64,000 nucleotides of DNA from Lanius collurio. Taxonomy: Eukaryota > Chordata > Aves > Passeriformes > Laniidae. The translations under genes were made by a program, and so were the position numbers. Each line of letters starts with the position of its first letter. Position 1 is the first letter of the stretch. This document shows, one piece after another, positions 44,501-59,500 of the stretch. The stretch spans positions 456,446 through 520,445 of the forward strand of contig JACBWW010000092.1 of assembly GCA_020086605.1 (NCBI GenBank). The letters run 5' to 3'. The notes under the pieces were generated by a model. That model was not told the origin of the DNA and did not search any database. It was given only the letters and a program-made list of their open reading frames with translations.

Positions 44501-47500
44501 CTGCCCCTGGATCCCTGGCAGTGCCCAAGGCCAGGTTGGACATTGGGGCTGGGAGCAGCCTGGGATGGTGGGAGGTGTCCCTGCCATGGCAGGGGGGTGG
44601 GAATGGGATGATCCTTAAGATCACTTCCAACCCAGATCATTCCAGGGTTCTCTGATAAAAGCTCTGAGAAACATTCTGAGCCCATCCTGAAGGAACCCCC
44701 AGGTGGATCCTGATGCTCTCACACCACTGCAGTGAATTTCTTCCCCTTTTCTCCACTCCTGCTCCTTTTTGTCTGTCCCATCTCTAAAACAAAAAGCTCC
44801 CACACACCCCTTTGGCCCAGAAGTTGGATCCCTGATGTGCCCAGTGCTCCAGCTCATGGATGAAGCAGGAGCAGCAGTGGCCCCATTCCCACTCTCAGCT
44901 GGGATCAGTTGGATTCTCCCAGCCCTCAGCTGTGTTTGCTGCACAAACAGCCCTGGAATTATTAAGGAATTGTCACTACTCCGGTTTGTTTGTTTTAATT
45001 ATTCCCCTCAGAAAGGGAGGCGAACATTCCCTCAGGAACCAGAAGGGGCAGGATGGGTTCTCCTTTCCCAGAAACCTCCTTCCTGTGGGAATCAGCACTG
45101 CCTCAGCAGCCAGGCTGGATGGATTCAAAGCCAGAAGTGTGGATTTGCCTGGCTCCCTTTGGATCTCTGATCATCCCAGCTGGGCTCAGGGAAATCTATG
45201 GCTGCTGCTCATGGTTGTCCATGTGAAAATGAGGTTTCTTGGGAGCTGCACCTCTTTCCAGTGGCTCAGGATGTGTCCTGGAGGGCCTGAAGCTCCTTTC
45301 CTGCAGGGATGGAGCCTATGGATTGGGAAAGGCCTTTTCTCTCCCTGTCTCTTTAACAGCTGCGGGTCAGGGCTGCTGCTGATGTTCCGTCTCGGCTCCC
45401 TTTGGAGGCTCTCCGAAATGTTTAATTAAAGATTCATTTGCTAGGAGCACACATGGATGGACTGGAGGGAGGAGGGGAGAGAGGAGACACAGCTCAGCCT
45501 GTGGTTAGTCCTTTTTCCTTTGGAAAAAAAGTAGGATTTTTGGTTAGCAAAGCCAAACTTCTGCTTTCTTCTCTGCAAATCACAGGACTAAGAGGTTGGG
45601 GTGGCTGTGTCTGGTTATAAAACAACCAACCCAAGCCTTTTCCCCAATTATACCTGAGCCCAGCCATGTTATGGAGGGTGAAGCTGTGTTTTCCTCCTCA
45701 TCCAGTGTTGGTGGTGATGGAAAAGCTGACAGAGGTTCCAACAAGGACAGCGAAACACCAGGCCTGGAACAATCACAGAGAGAGCAGAAATGAGGCTTCT
45801 GAGCCTTTTTTTCCTTTAATTTGGTGGGGTTTGAGGCTTTGAACTCCAGATACAGACAGGTAGAGGGGCAGAATCCCCCTCTCAGAACCTTATTTTTGGT
45901 GGGTTTCCAGTCTTCCTCCCTTTGAAGCTCACAACTGAACCCTGCAAAAGCCCCAAGAATTCCGGCTCACTGTCAGGTGCCGGCGTTTGGGGCTGTTATT
46001 CCCTGAGCTGCAGATCCTGAGCTGATTCTTAACAGCACAAAAGAAGCTCCTCAGTGCTATGTCCTTCCTGAGCATTGTTTTTGGAATTGTTTCATCCTTC
46101 CAGGATGAAAGCTGCCCAGGCAGCTTTGTTTTCTGGGGAGTGCTGCCTGTGCTCCAGGCCAAGGTCCGAGCACTCTCCAGGGACACATCGGAGGCTGCTG
46201 GAAGCTGAGGAATGCTCCACTCCATAAATCCCACAGAACGTATCCATCCTATTTATTCATTACAAATTTAGAGGGAATAAATCTCTCCAGAGCTCCTGCT
46301 GGCTCACACTGGAGCTGGAGGAGAATGATCCAAGTGCCAGGCTGGCACCTCCAGAAATCCTTGGCCAAGCTGTTGGGAGAGGGAAGGTTTGTGCCTTCCC
46401 AAATCCTCAGAGCTGACGTGAGCTCCTCTTGCTGCTGCTGCTCCTCCTAGGGATCTGAACCACTCTAATGCCATTTTTCCATGACTGACTCCAAGACTAA
46501 TTAGAAAAGGCTCCTTAAATATGATCCAGGTCTGGCAAACTGAAATAATTCCCAGCTGTGGAGAGGGTACAATGTTTGTTCCGTGTTCAATCCCAATGGC
46601 ACTGACAGGTCACAGTCCTGCTGGCTTCTCTCCCATCCTGATCCCAGTTTTTCCAGAGCAGACTGAGAACTCCAGACCCTCTGAACTGGAGCAGTTGCAC
46701 CCCTGAGAGCTGATGCAGAGGTGGAGGAGCCTCTGGATAAGTGGAATTCCAGACAGCTCGGGCTGCCTGCCCAGTTCCAGCAGGATCCCTGAGAACTCAG
46801 TGCCTGGCTGTGCTGCAGATGTTGGAGCATGTCTGGGAGATCCTCCAGGAAAACAGCCTTGGAAGGAGAGGGAATATCTGTTTTACTGGAGGGGCTGGGA
46901 GAGATTGGAAAAGCAGATGATCCATGACAGGAGAGCTGCAGGATGAGGATGTGATTCCACCCTTGTCACACAACAGACAGGAGTTATTTGGGATTGACTG
47001 GGGGTGATTCCCCCGAGCCCTTGGCTGCCCTCAGCCCTCCCCTCACACAAAATGTGAGGATTTTTAGTTGTAGGACAACATAAAATGTGTTTTTGCTGTC
47101 CCTTCAGGAGGCTTAAGGAGGGCAGGGCTGGAGCTGATCCCCGCAGGATGCTTCCTGTCCCTGTGGGAAGTGGAGGGACAGGAGTTCAGCAAAGCAGTTG
47201 GGCTTCTCTGAGCTGTCAGGGAATTCTCTGGGGATGTGGCTTTGTTGTACACCCAAGGGGATGTGTCCTCTGCTTCAGAGGAATTGGTCAATATTCTCAT
47301 GGAATGCTGGAATGGTTTGGGTTGGAGGGACCTTAAATCTCATCCCATTCTAGCCCCTGCCATGGCAGGGACACCTCCCACTGTGCCAGGCTGCTCCCAG
47401 CCCCAATGTCCAGCCTGGCCTTGGACACTGCCAGGGATCCAGGGGCAACCACAGCTCCTCTGAGAATTCCATCCCAGCCCCTCCCCACCCTCCCAGCAGG

Positions 47501-50500
47501 CAATTCCTTCCCAATATCCCATCCATCCCGGCCCTCTGGCAATGGGAAGCCATTCAGAATTCCCTCTTTCCTGATGCCCGCACTGGGGGATCAGCCCAGG
47601 GCACGTTGTGGGGGGAGTGGTTCTGCCCAGGGAATGTGGAGCTCCTCATCCACCAACACCCCCAAATCCTTCCCTGCAGCGCTCCTCTCATTGTCCAGCC
47701 TGGATTTGTGCTTGGGATTGTCCTGATCCAGGTGCATTCCGTTGCCTTTTCCTGGCAAAACGGGGCTGCAATGGATTGGACACCAGCTCTGCTGCTGCTC
47801 TGGCCTCTCCGTGCCCTCGGTGCCACTGTCCCCTCAGAAAAGAGATGGATTTGGGGTTTTTTCACAACCTTTTCAGCACAAAACTCAGCGAGTTCTCAGC
47901 TCGGCAGGGTGGTGACGTCAGGAACACAATGAATGCCTTTCTCCCACCTACAGCATTTTCCTCTGGAGAAAGGCTCCTTGTGCCCTGGAATCTGTTACCA
48001 TTTGTGGCTGTGGGGGTGTCTGGGAGCAGATTCCTTTGTTACCCTCTCAGAGACACGTCAGAAGGGAATTCTGGGATTCCCAGGGTCAGGAGGGATGCTT
48101 GCAGAGTTCCTCTTTTCTGGAAAACAGAATCTTTTGCCTTAAAAGCAAAGGACCTAAAGTGATAAATTGTAAAACAGAACATGCTGGAGTGGTGTCAGGA
48201 AGAGGATGGGCTGGCTCTGTGCCGCTCTCTCCTTAGGTGACTCCAGTGACTCCATCAGGAAAGTGCCTTAATGCAGTCATGGAAAGGGAGAGCCTCTGGC
48301 TCTGCAGGTGGGGAGCACTTTGGGAAAGGAGACACGAGGATGAGAATGGACACGTGCTGAGGGCTCATCCTTGGAAGGCTTTTCCATATTCCACAGGAAA
48401 AACTTGTCCTTTGCCTGCAGCAAGAAATGGAGTCCTTGGGGACTCACCATGAAGGGCTGATGGAATGAACATGATGATAATTTGAGAGCAGAGATCCCAG
48501 TTTCTCCATCTCCCCGAGGGCTCTCCACCATTGCAGGAGCAAGTTTCAGACAGGAGGAATCACAGGTTGTGTCTTGTCCAGCACCAGGATAGATCTCCCG
48601 GGCTCTTTGCTGGTGCAGCTCCGTGGATCTCGCTGCTCACAGGGCCATTCCCAATCCAGGACCACCTGGAAGGGCAGCACAGCCCAGACCCAAGGGATTC
48701 CATCCCAGTGGTGATTTCATCCCAGCTGTCATTATCCCAGCAGGAATCTTGTAGGATGACTGAGGATGTTTGCCCTTGCAAGGACCAGGAGTGTTGGAGA
48801 TAATGAGGCTGTTTGGTGGCAGCTCCTCAGGGGTGAGGTCACCGCGATGCATCCCTGGAGCTGGAATTTAGGGGGACTTTACAGCCCTTGGACAGAGCTG
48901 GAATCTCTTGTAGTGGGACTGAGGGCATGGAATCATGGAATGGTTTAGGTTGGAAAAGGTCTCTTAGATCATCCAGTCCAGCCATTCCCCCAGCACTGCC
49001 AAGGCCACCCCTGACCCACGTCCCCAGTGCCACATCCACATGGGTGTTACATCCCTGCAGCAATGGGGACACCACCCCTGTCCTGGGCTGTCCCTTCCAG
49101 TGCCTGACCACCCTTTCCAGGAGGAATGTTCCCAATATCCACCCTGCCCCTCCCCTGGCCCAGCCTGAGGCCGTTCCCTCTCCTCCTGTCCCTGTTCCCT
49201 GGGAGCAGAGCCCGACCCCCCTGAGCCCCCTCCTGTCAGGGAGTTGTGCAGAGCCACAAGGTCCCCCCTGAGCCTCCTTTGCTCCAGGCTGAGCCCCTTT
49301 CCAGCTCCCTCAGGAGTTTTCCAGTTCCCTTCTGTGGACACGCTCCAGCCCCTCAATGTCACTCTTGTCATGAGGGGCCCAGAGCTGCCACCTGGGCTCT
49401 GTAATTTACAGTTATTTTGTGAAATAAGGGCCTTTTTCTCCTCCTTGGGTCACACTACAGGCTCAGGTTTTGAGTAAGTATAACCTTGGTGTTGACATTC
49501 CTGTTATCTTTAGCTATAAAGATAATTTTGGTTATAAATAGAAGGTCACTGTATGCATTTGAAGCAGGTGTTTCACTTTAAGAGGTGCCTGTTCAATTTT
49601 AGCACCACTCTTTATTTATTAAAGAGCTGAAATGAGATTTGGACAGTTGTGATTTTTGGCAACTTGGGCTTGGGGGGAAGTGAAAGTCAAGTAAAATGTT
49701 GCTTTTCTTGCACACTCAGCCTGAATGGGAGCACTCATCCAAACAAACCAAATGGATTATTGCAGTTGGAGTGAATTCCTTATGGAATTTTAGAGATAAG
49801 AGGAGGCCTTGTTCTTTCACCTTTCAGAAGCAGCAAAAGCAAAAATGGAGTTTTTCTGTGTTTTGGGATGGTTGAGACACTCAGGAAGGGGTTTTCCAGC
49901 AGCATGAAGGTGTATCAATAATGGGATTTATTGCTGATAAATCTGTGGGCTGGGCCAGGAGCAGCTGATGGTAGGATGGCTTCATCCATGGGGAAGGGAT
50001 GGACTGGGAAATGCTGGAGTTGCCGAGGAGTTGCCGAGCAGGTCGGGTGTTCCTGAGCCTCCAGGCTGGAATGTGGGCAGGCCAAGCAGCAAATTTGTCA
50101 CCGTGGTCAGCCAGGCTGGGGCTGCTCGTGTGTCAGCCATTCCCACTGGGAATTCCCAAAGCAAGAGCTCCAGCAGCTGAGTGTCCTTAAGGATTCCCCT
50201 GTCCTGAGCATCACCTCGGGCCCTTGGGACACCGAGAGTCCAGGTGTGCTCACCTGGCAGGGAGGGAGGGAATGGAAATCCCAGGAATATGGGAAGGGTC
50301 TGTCAGGTCTCAGGTTCTGGAATCACTTCCCTTTTTGGCCTTTCCTCATTAAATTTGCTGAATTTTTGTATTTTTAAAGCTTTTTAAAGCTCTGGCCAGG
50401 CTGGAGTTTGTGCTCTCTGTGTGAGGTTGGGGTGGGAACCTGCTCAGACAACATTCCTCCCTCTCCAGGGCCAGGGATGTGGCCTTGAGCTCCATCCCCT

Positions 50501-53500
50501 CATGGAGCCTGGGCCTGCAGTCCTGACTGCTTTTCCCAGAGCTTGCCCATGCCACTGTGTGCACAGGAGGAGGCTGGCAAGGATTTTACAGATATTTTGC
50601 AGCCTCTGGGATGTTTTCCAGGTGTTTTGGGGTCAGGAGAAGGGATCGATACAGACCTTCATCCCCGTAAAGTCACACACAAATAAATATGTATGTGAAG
50701 GGTGTTTTTCTATGAGCTGTCATAGTCATGACCATTTCAGTTCCTGATTTTGCTCTGGGAATTAGGAATGCTGCAAAATCCACGAGAGCAGGATTTGTGC
50801 AGCATAATCCAAGCACAGAGGACAGCATGGACAGGGATTCAGGCCCAGGACAGAGACAAGGCTCTTCAAAAGTTCCTCCTTTTTTATCATGTGGCAGGAA
50901 TTTTGCTTTTTAAACCCTCACCAAGTTTGTGTTTGCTGGCTCTGCACACTCCGGGCCTGGAGGGAGAGAGGAGTTGGGAATCATGGAAGTCCTGAATCCA
51001 AACAGCATTTCTGGAGATGAAAGGGGGAGAGGGTTTTGCAGAGGAGAAGGACTCCTTGGATAACCTGGAGGGAAGGGCCCTGCTGTGCCAGCTGCTTTGG
51101 CCATAAAACAAAGCTCCAATGGGAAAGTTTTGCTTAAGAGAGGAAAAAAGGGCAGTTCTGCACAAGCTGGGATGGGCATGGACTGGGATGAGCCAGATTG
51201 ACATGGAAATTAGGGACAAAAACTCCGAGAGAAGTAATCAGAGCCAAGACCTGACTTGAATCCTTGGATGCTGGTGGAGCTGTGCTGCAGGGAGCTGTGG
51301 ATGGTGCTGATCCCTTCTCCTCCCCTTTTGCCCCTGCTTTAGGTCGGGGACCATAAATTCAGCGCACACCGGATCGTGCTGGCAGCCTCCATCCCGTACT
51401 TCCACGCCATGTTCACCAACGACATGATGGAGTGCAAGCAGGAGGAGATCGTCATGCAGGGCATGGATCCCAGGTGACATCCCCAGGGAATACCTGAGGG
51501 ACCGTGAGTCCTCTGCAGGCCTTGGTGCAGTGTGTGCACGGTTCAGAGCCTGCTCTCTGATCCCACAGAGCAGTCTGCTGCTGGCAGAGTGCTATCCCAG
51601 CTGGAATTCAGTGGGGTTTCTGCCCTTTCTCCCTGTTTTTAGTGCTCTGGAGGCTCTGATCAACTTTGCCTACAACGGTCACCTGGCCATAGACCAGCAG
51701 AATGTGCAGTCCCTGCTCATGGGGGCGAGCTTCCTTCAGCTGCAGAACATCAAGGACGCCTGCTGTGCCTTCCTCAGGGAGAGGTGAATGGGGCTGGGGG
51801 GATCCTGGGGGAATTCTGGGGGAATTCAGAGGGGATTCCAGCTGCTCCCCAGCTGCAGCGAGGTTCAGTCCCCTGTGTCCAGCTTGGGAGGAGCAGGATG
51901 TGTCCTTCTAGCAGGAGGAGGAAGAGTGTGCATCCCAAAACTCGGAATCTGTGGAGTTATGGAATCACAAAATGGGTTGGGAGGGACCTTAAAGCCCATC
52001 CCAATCCACTGTCCCAGGCTGCTCCAAGCACCAGTGTCCAGCCTGGCCTTGGACACTTCCAGGGATCCAGGAGCAGCCACAGCTGCTCTGGGAAATCCAT
52101 CCCAGTCCCCGCCCCCTCCCCCCCCCCTTCCAGCCAGGAATTCCTTCCCAATATCCCATCCATCCCTGCCCTCTGGCAGTGGGAAGCCATTCCCTGTGTC
52201 CTACCATTCTCATTCCTTTGGAATAACTTACCACTCCTGTGTTGGGACACAATAAAAGACCTTGGCCAGCCACGGAATTAACACCCAGAGCAAAACTGAG
52301 GGACCATTTCCTTTTTTGAGAACCCATCCTGGCAGGAATTGCCCTTCCTGCTGCTGTGTGTGCTAAAGGAGAGGAACACCTCAGCCCAGGAGCTGGACAG
52401 GAAACTCTGGCAGAGCCTTAAATTGATCCCAGGTTTTTCAGTTTCCTCTCTGGTGTTTGGCTGTGAGGCTGTTCCAGCAGGGTCTGGAAATGGAAAGTTT
52501 GGATACTCCTTGTCCACGTACCACATGGATTCTCAGCCCATGCCAGGGAGCCTGACGTGTTCAGTTTTCCAAGCCTGGCTTGTCTGCAGTTGCTCAGGGT
52601 GTTCAGTGGCGTGATGTCAAACACACCCACCGAGTACAGGGATTTGCTACCAAAATCCTCCCAAATCCACCAGGAGCAGCCAGGTGTCCTTAGTGAAGTC
52701 CTGGATTTGAGTGCACAGCTGCCAGTTTGGTTAATAACTAAAAATTAGTGGATTCCGGCCACCCTGAGAGATGGGACAGGGACACTGAGCTCTTCTTCTG
52801 AAGTGGAATTGAGAATTGGGGTATTTTTAGGCAGCTGTGTTGTAACCAAGCCCTGTGTGAGCCCTCAGAGTCACCCTCATGTGACAGTTCCCCACCCAAC
52901 AGCACCAGGACCTGGAGCCGCTGGAGAGAGTCCAGAGGAGGCCCCAGAGCTGCTCCAAGGCCCCTCTGCTGGAGCCCCTCTGCTCTGGAGCCAGGCTGGG
53001 ACAGCTGGGAATGTTCACCTGGAGAAGGGAAGGATCCAGGGAGAGCTCAGAGCCCCTTGCAGGGCCTGAAGGGGCTCCAGGAGAGCTGCAGAGGGACTGG
53101 GGACAAGGGCTGGAGGGACAGGACACAGGGAATGGCTTCCCACTGCCAGAGGGCAGGGATGGATAGGATATTGGGAAGGAATTCCTGGCTGGGAGGGTGG
53201 GGAGGGACTGGCACAGGGTGCCCAGAGCAGCTGTGGCTGCTCCCAGAGCCACCTGGATCTATCCAATGGCTCCTTGGCAGGGACAAGGGGACATTTGTTT
53301 TTTCCATCCTCTGGCTGTGCTGTAGATTCACCTGGAGCTCTCTGTGCAGATCAGCTCATGGGTGAGCTGGAATCTGCCACCACTGGTGAGGACACAGCTT
53401 TCACTGCACTGCGTGTCCTGCAAGGCTTCTGTGCTTCCCAGAATCCTGGAATGGTTTGGGTTGGAAGGGACCTTAAAGCCCATCCCATTCCATCCCTGCC

Positions 53501-56500
53501 ATGGGCAGGGACACCTCCCACTATCCCAGGCTGCTCCAAGCCCTGTCCAACCTGGCCTTGGACACTGCCAGGGATCAGAGGCAGCCCCAGCTTCTCTTCC
53601 ATTAACCTGACATTCCTGTTGCTCTCCTCTTCCCCTTTTCCCAGGCTTCATCCCAAGAACTGCCTGGGTGTTCGGCAGTTTGCCGAGACCATGATGTGCA
53701 CGGTGCTCTACGACGCCGCCAACAGCTTCATCCACCAGCACTTCGTGGAGGTCTCCATGTCCGAGGAGTTCCTGGCCCTGCCCTTTGAGGACGTGCTGGA
53801 GCTCGTTTCCAGGGACGAGCTCAACGTGAAGTCCGAAGAGCAGGTGGGTGCCTGGTGTAGGTCTTGGCTGAGGAAAGTTTGACCTTGAGGGGTTTCGTGT
53901 TGCTTGGGAGTAGAGTGGGAATGGGAATTATTGCTGGGCTGAGGGAAGTTGAGATGTCCTGGCACAGGGGGGACATTCAGAGGTGCTGGACAGAGCTGTG
54001 GTGGTTCTTTGGGCCTACTCCAGACTGACTTGTTCCTAGGGAAAAAAAAGCAAGGCTTTTATAGGATCACAGAATCATTGAGGCTGGAAAAGCCTTCAAA
54101 GACTATGGAGTCCAACCATCCTCCAGCACTGCCAAGGCTAGCACTGCCCCATGCCCCCAAGTGCCACATCCACAGAGGTGTTAAATCCCTGCAGGGATGC
54201 CCTGGGCAGCTGTGCCAGGGCTGGACAGCCCTTCCTATGATGGAATTTTTCCGAATTCCTGCCTAAACCTCCCCTGGCACAATGTGAAGTTGTTTCCTCT
54301 CCTCCTGTCCCTTGTTCCCTGGGAGAAGAGCTGGAATCCCACCTGGCTGCACTCTCCTGTCAGGGAGTTTTGGGGGACAAGAAGTGAGCAGGGAAAGCAG
54401 AGCCTGTCCTCGAGCCTGGAAATGTTTCCTGCTCTTCCTGAGGAGCCTCCAGAGGAGGCAGAGCAGACCTCCAGCTCCTCCTTGTAGGGTAAAAATGTGC
54501 TTTGCCTATCAGGCTTAGGGAGGGAGGGGAACCTGCCTCACATTCCAGCCACATTCCTGTATCACACCAGGAATTTCTCATTCTGTTTTTCCCAGAGCAG
54601 ATGGAATCCAAAGAGTCCATCCTGGGGATGTTTCCTCGTACCCTGGCACCTGCCAGCCCCACTCTTCAGAAATTCCAGTGGCACCCTGTAGAGTGGGAAG
54701 AAAGTTGGTTTGGGGCTTTTAATCCCTGTGGTGCTGTTGGAGAAGCATTTTTGCACTGAAAAGTTTGGGAATTGTGTTGGGAGAGATTCCAGATGCCACT
54801 ATACAACAAAGAGTTGATTATTTTGTTCTGGTGGATGGCACAGGTTGCAGCAACTTTAACAGGGAGTTCCGTGAACCCAGGAATGCGTGTCCCAAATCAA
54901 ACTGGGACCAGGGCACCGGGATTTTTTTGTAGCTGGAGTCATCCAGTGGTGCTTCGGAGAGGTCTGTCCCTTCCAGTGTCTGGGATGGAGCCTGGAGAAA
55001 CCAGCTCAGCTCCAGGCATCTCCAGCGTGGTTATCCAGATGGATCCCTGTCATCAAACCTGTCTCCTGATTTCTCATGGAGCAGCACCATTCCCTGTCTT
55101 CTTTCCCAGTTTGGAGATTTCTGTCACTAAAAAAACACAGTTTTGTCTTCTGTGCCACTTCCTCTGCCAAAATCCTCCTTGCAGTTCCCTCATCTCCCTG
55201 CAAACACTTGTGCTGGATGTCCCATCCCACGGGAACAGAGATCGGGATTGTTGGAGGAAGGGAAAGAAACTGCATGGAGCCAGGCTGGGAGAGCTGGGGG
55301 TGTTCACCTGGAGAAAGGAAGGATCCAGGGAGAGCTCAGAGCCCCTTGCAGGGCCTGAAGGGGCTCCAGGAGAGCTGCAGAGGGACTGGGGACAAGGGCT
55401 GGAGGGACAGGACACAGGGAATGGCTTCCCACTGCCCGAGGGCAGGGATGGATGGGATCTTGGAAATTGGGAATTCCTGGCTGGGAGGGTGGGGAGAGGG
55501 GCTGGGCTGGATTTCCCAGAGCAGCTGTGGCTGCCCCTGGATCCCTGGCAGTGCCCAAGTCCAGGCTGGATGGGGCTTGGAGCACCCTGGGATAGTGGAA
55601 GGTGTCCCTGCCATGGCAGGGGTGGCACTGGGATGATCCTTGAGGTTCCTTTCCAACCCAAACCATTCCAAGATTTGATGTAATTTCTTTCCCGTGCACT
55701 TGCACAACCCCAAAACTCCCAACTCCTGTCTCCTGGCAGGTGTTTGAGGCTGCCTTGGCCTGGATCCGGTACGACCGAGACCAGAGGGAATCCTTCCTGC
55801 CCGAGCTCCTGTCCAAAATCCGGCTCCCCCTGTGCCGGCCGCAATTCCTCACGGACCGCGTGCAGCAGGATGACCTGGTCCGGTGCTGCCACAAGTGCAG
55901 GTGAGGCTGGGACACAGAGTCAGCAGGCTGGAGAAGCTAAATCCTTCAATCTCAGACTCCAGACAGTCAGATCTCCTCTTTAATGGTTCCATGATTGCAT
56001 TCCAGGGATCTGGTTGATGAAGCCAAGGATTATCACCTCATGCCAGAGCGCCGGCCGCACCTCCCGGCGTTCAAGACGCGGCCGCGGTGCTGCACGTCCA
56101 TCGCGGGGCTGATTTACGCCGTGGGGGGACTCAACTCAGCAGGTACCTTGCAGTGGAAAGACCACCAGGGGCTAGGTGGGATGCTGGGATGCTGCAATTC
56201 CCACCTGTGGAAGCGTGGAGCAGTTTCTCCTCCTCCATGTAGCACTTTGACCCTTCCAGTGAAACCCTCAGGGTGGTTGTGCCCACAGTTTAATGTCTTC
56301 CATCTAAAATCCTGACGAGGTGAGGTTTATTCAGGACATTTAAGACTTTGAGGATGGTGTCCTTGCCTGGAGCCCCAAGCAGGACTTGCAGGTATCTCTA
56401 CAATGTTGTGGGATCACAACACTATGGTGCCATGAGCCTCCCCCTGCTGTAAAAAGGGAACAGAAAGTGGTCAAGGACAAGCCTTGTGTGGAGGAGCTGC

Positions 56501-59500
56501 TTTCCCGGGAAGCAGCGGCACCACAGAGGGGACTCTCAGGTCTCTGCTGCCCCTCAGAGGACAGTGGAGGTGCCACTTCCACAGAGGGAACTTGGCAGTG
56601 CTCCTGGTGCAGAGCGCAGGAGAGCTTGGAAATGTTCCCTGATGTTTCTGAGTGTGGGAACAATGGGAACTGTTCAGAGCAGGAGCTCTGTGGGTGAGCA
56701 GGGATATCTGGCTGGGAAATGTCTCTGTGGGAGCAGGTAGGCTGGAATGGGATGTGAGACCCCAGGATAGGACAGAGAATCCCAGAATGGGCTGGGTTAG
56801 AAGGGACCTTAAGGATCATCCCATTCCCACCCTTGCCATGGGCAGGGACACCTTCCACCATCCCAGGGTGCTCCAAGCCCTGTCCAGCCTGGCCTTGGAC
56901 ACTTCCAGGGATCCAGGGACAGCCACAGCTTCTCTGGGCACCCTGTGCCAGGGCCTCCCCACCCTCACAGGGCAGAATTTCTTACCCTGACCCAGATGCA
57001 GCACTTTGCACTTGGCCTTGTTGAACCTCATAAGGTTCCCACTCCTTGAGCTTATCCAGGTCTTTTTAGATGCCATCACACCCTAGCAGATGTAATGTTT
57101 TTTCCCAGATGTTTTCCTAAACATAGTTCCCCATGCCAGCCCCATCTTTAGGATCACAGCAGCACCCCATTACCCCTCTACCCCACTCACTATTCCAGGG
57201 CTTCATCAGGTCTCCCTCTTTTAATTTGAGTAGCAAATTTCTATGCAGGTGACTCTCTGAACGTGGTGGAGGTGTTTGATCCCATTGCCAACCGCTGGGA
57301 GAAGTGCCAGCCCATGGCCACGGCGCGGAGCCGCGTCGGCGTGGCCGTGGTCAACGGGCTGCTCTACGCCATCGGCGGCTACGACGGCCAGCTGAGGCTC
57401 AGCACCGTGGAGGTTTACAACCCAGACACTGATTCCTGGTCCAAAGTGGAAAGCATGAACAGCAAGAGGAGGTATGTGCAGCTCACAGGGAAGAGAGCTC
57501 TGGAAAAGCCGGGGAAAATGAGGTCGGAGGAAGAGTGGGGGGGTGGGCGCCCAGCAGGATGTGTGTGTGGGGAGAAAATGGGAAAGGAGGAGTGGGGCAG
57601 TGTGGAAGCAGCTGGGATTTCCTTGGTTAGTTTCTGGTGCAGTTGGGGGGGTGTTGCTGTAAACCCCCCAGGGATGGTGAGAAAGATGACATGAAGGCAG
57701 GTCAGAGGCTGGTGGTCAGAGCATAGCTGAGACCCCCATTTAATGGAAGGCTTTTTTTAGAGTGTAGTTCACAGTAAGGGAATTACATGATTGGTTTTCA
57801 GGTTAACCACCCACCAAGACTGACAAGTAAAAGTGGCAAATCACCCATTTCTAAATATTATTCTTAGAGTAAAGAAAATAACGTCCTGCTTCTCAAAACA
57901 AGCAGGTGCAGGGATAGCTGACCAAACTGTTGTTCTGTTTGCTCTAGCCTGCGTGTGAAGGAGATAATTCACACAGAATGTGAGAAAGCTAGAGTTTCTC
58001 AGAAAAACCTCTCTGCCAGCTTTTTAGCAACCACAGGGGGGAGTCGGGCTCTGCTCCCAGGGAACAAGGACAGGAGAAGAGGAAATGGCCTCAAGCTGTG
58101 CCAGGGGAGGGTCAGGTGGGATACTGGGAAAATTCCTTCTAGACAGGGTTGTCCAGCCCTGGCACAGCTGCCCAGGACACAGGTGGAGGATGTCTGTACC
58201 CCTCACCAGGTACCTCTGAAGCTCCCTCAGCCACTCCTGGTGCTCCAGCCCCTTCCCCAGCTCCATTCCCTTCTCTGGTCACACTCCCACCACTCAATGT
58301 CTTTTTTTTGTCGTGAGAGGCCCAAATCCAAACCCAGGATTCGAGGCACTCCTGCCGTGAGCACCTTTCCCCTTTGTGAGCTCAGAGTTCGGGTGGGACT
58401 GAGCAGTGTGGAGGTGAATCCAGAGCAAAGGCGGTTTGGGATGGCACAGGCAGAGGGTGTCACAGTGTTGGGGACAGTGTGGCAACACCCCCAGCCATCT
58501 CACAGGGCCCTGCTGTTCTTGCAGTGCCATGGGAACGGTGGTGCTGGATGGGCAGATCTATGTGTGTGGTGGATACGATGGAAACTCATCCCTCAACTCC
58601 GTGGAGTCCTACTCTCCAGAAACAAACAAGTAAGAGCCCTTCGTGTCCCAGAGCTTTCCTGGGAGCTTCTCCTCTGGTGTTCCATGCCCTGGCACCGCTG
58701 GGGATGTGGGCTGTGAGAATGGTTTGAATAAGGAGTGGGGAAAGGAGAGTTGGTGGAATCCAGCACTAGAAAACCATGGAATAATCTGTGGGAGTCTTGC
58801 TGATGTCTCCCCTCTCCCTCTCAGGTGGACAGCAGTGACCCCCATGAGCTCCAACCGCAGTGCTGCCGGGGTCACCGTGTTCGAGGGCCGCATCTACGTG
58901 TCCGGAGGGCACGATGGGCTCCAGATCTTCAACAGTGTAAGGCCCTGGGCTGGGGCTCGTCCACTGCACCTCAGGCTGGGGCTGGGAGGCTCCGTGTCCT
59001 TTCCCTGTGCACCCAAATGGCCCCGAGTGCTTGTGCCACCAAACTGTGTCACTTCCGCCCATGACAGAAAAACCTGAGGTGGAACAGAAGTGACTCCACC
59101 TGCTTGGGGTCATGGAGGTGTTCTGAGGGCTGGAGCCCCTCGGATACAGAGAGAGGCTGGGAGAGAAGGGAAGGCTCCAGGGAGAGCTCAGAGCTCTTTG
59201 CAGGGCCTAAAGGGGCTCCAGGAGAGCTGCAGAGGGACTGGGGACAAGGGCTGGAGGGACAGGACACAGGGAATGGCTTCCCAGTGCCAGAGGGCAGGGA
59301 TGGATGGGATATTGGGAATTCCTGGCTGGGAGGGTGGGCAGGCCCTGGCACAGGGTGCCCAGAGCAGCTGTGGCTGCCCCTGGATCCCTGGCAGTGCCCA
59401 AGGCCAGGTTGGATACTGGGGTTTGGAGCACCCTGGAATGGTGGGAGGTGTCCCTGCCCATGGCAAGGGGTGGCACTGGATGAGCTTTAAGGTCTCTTCT

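Larger units (their letters stand above)
41522..51342 (+). other. KLHL18: KLHL18 intron 1
   Basis: 9.8 kb. It holds the G-rich minisatellite (41540-42240), a possible LTR (42830-43250) and CR1 copies at 43515, 44210, 47300, 47600 and 48928. The stretches 45,000-47,290, 47,950-48,920 and 49,390-51,340 show no recognised repeat or exon. Confidence 0.75.

Noticed and set aside
54772..55683. 303-codon plus-strand frame in KLHL18 intron 4
   Set aside because: Half is CR1 and the rest has no protein features. CR1-derived frames elsewhere (27281-27793, 44125-44655, 59090-59530) were dropped for the same reason.
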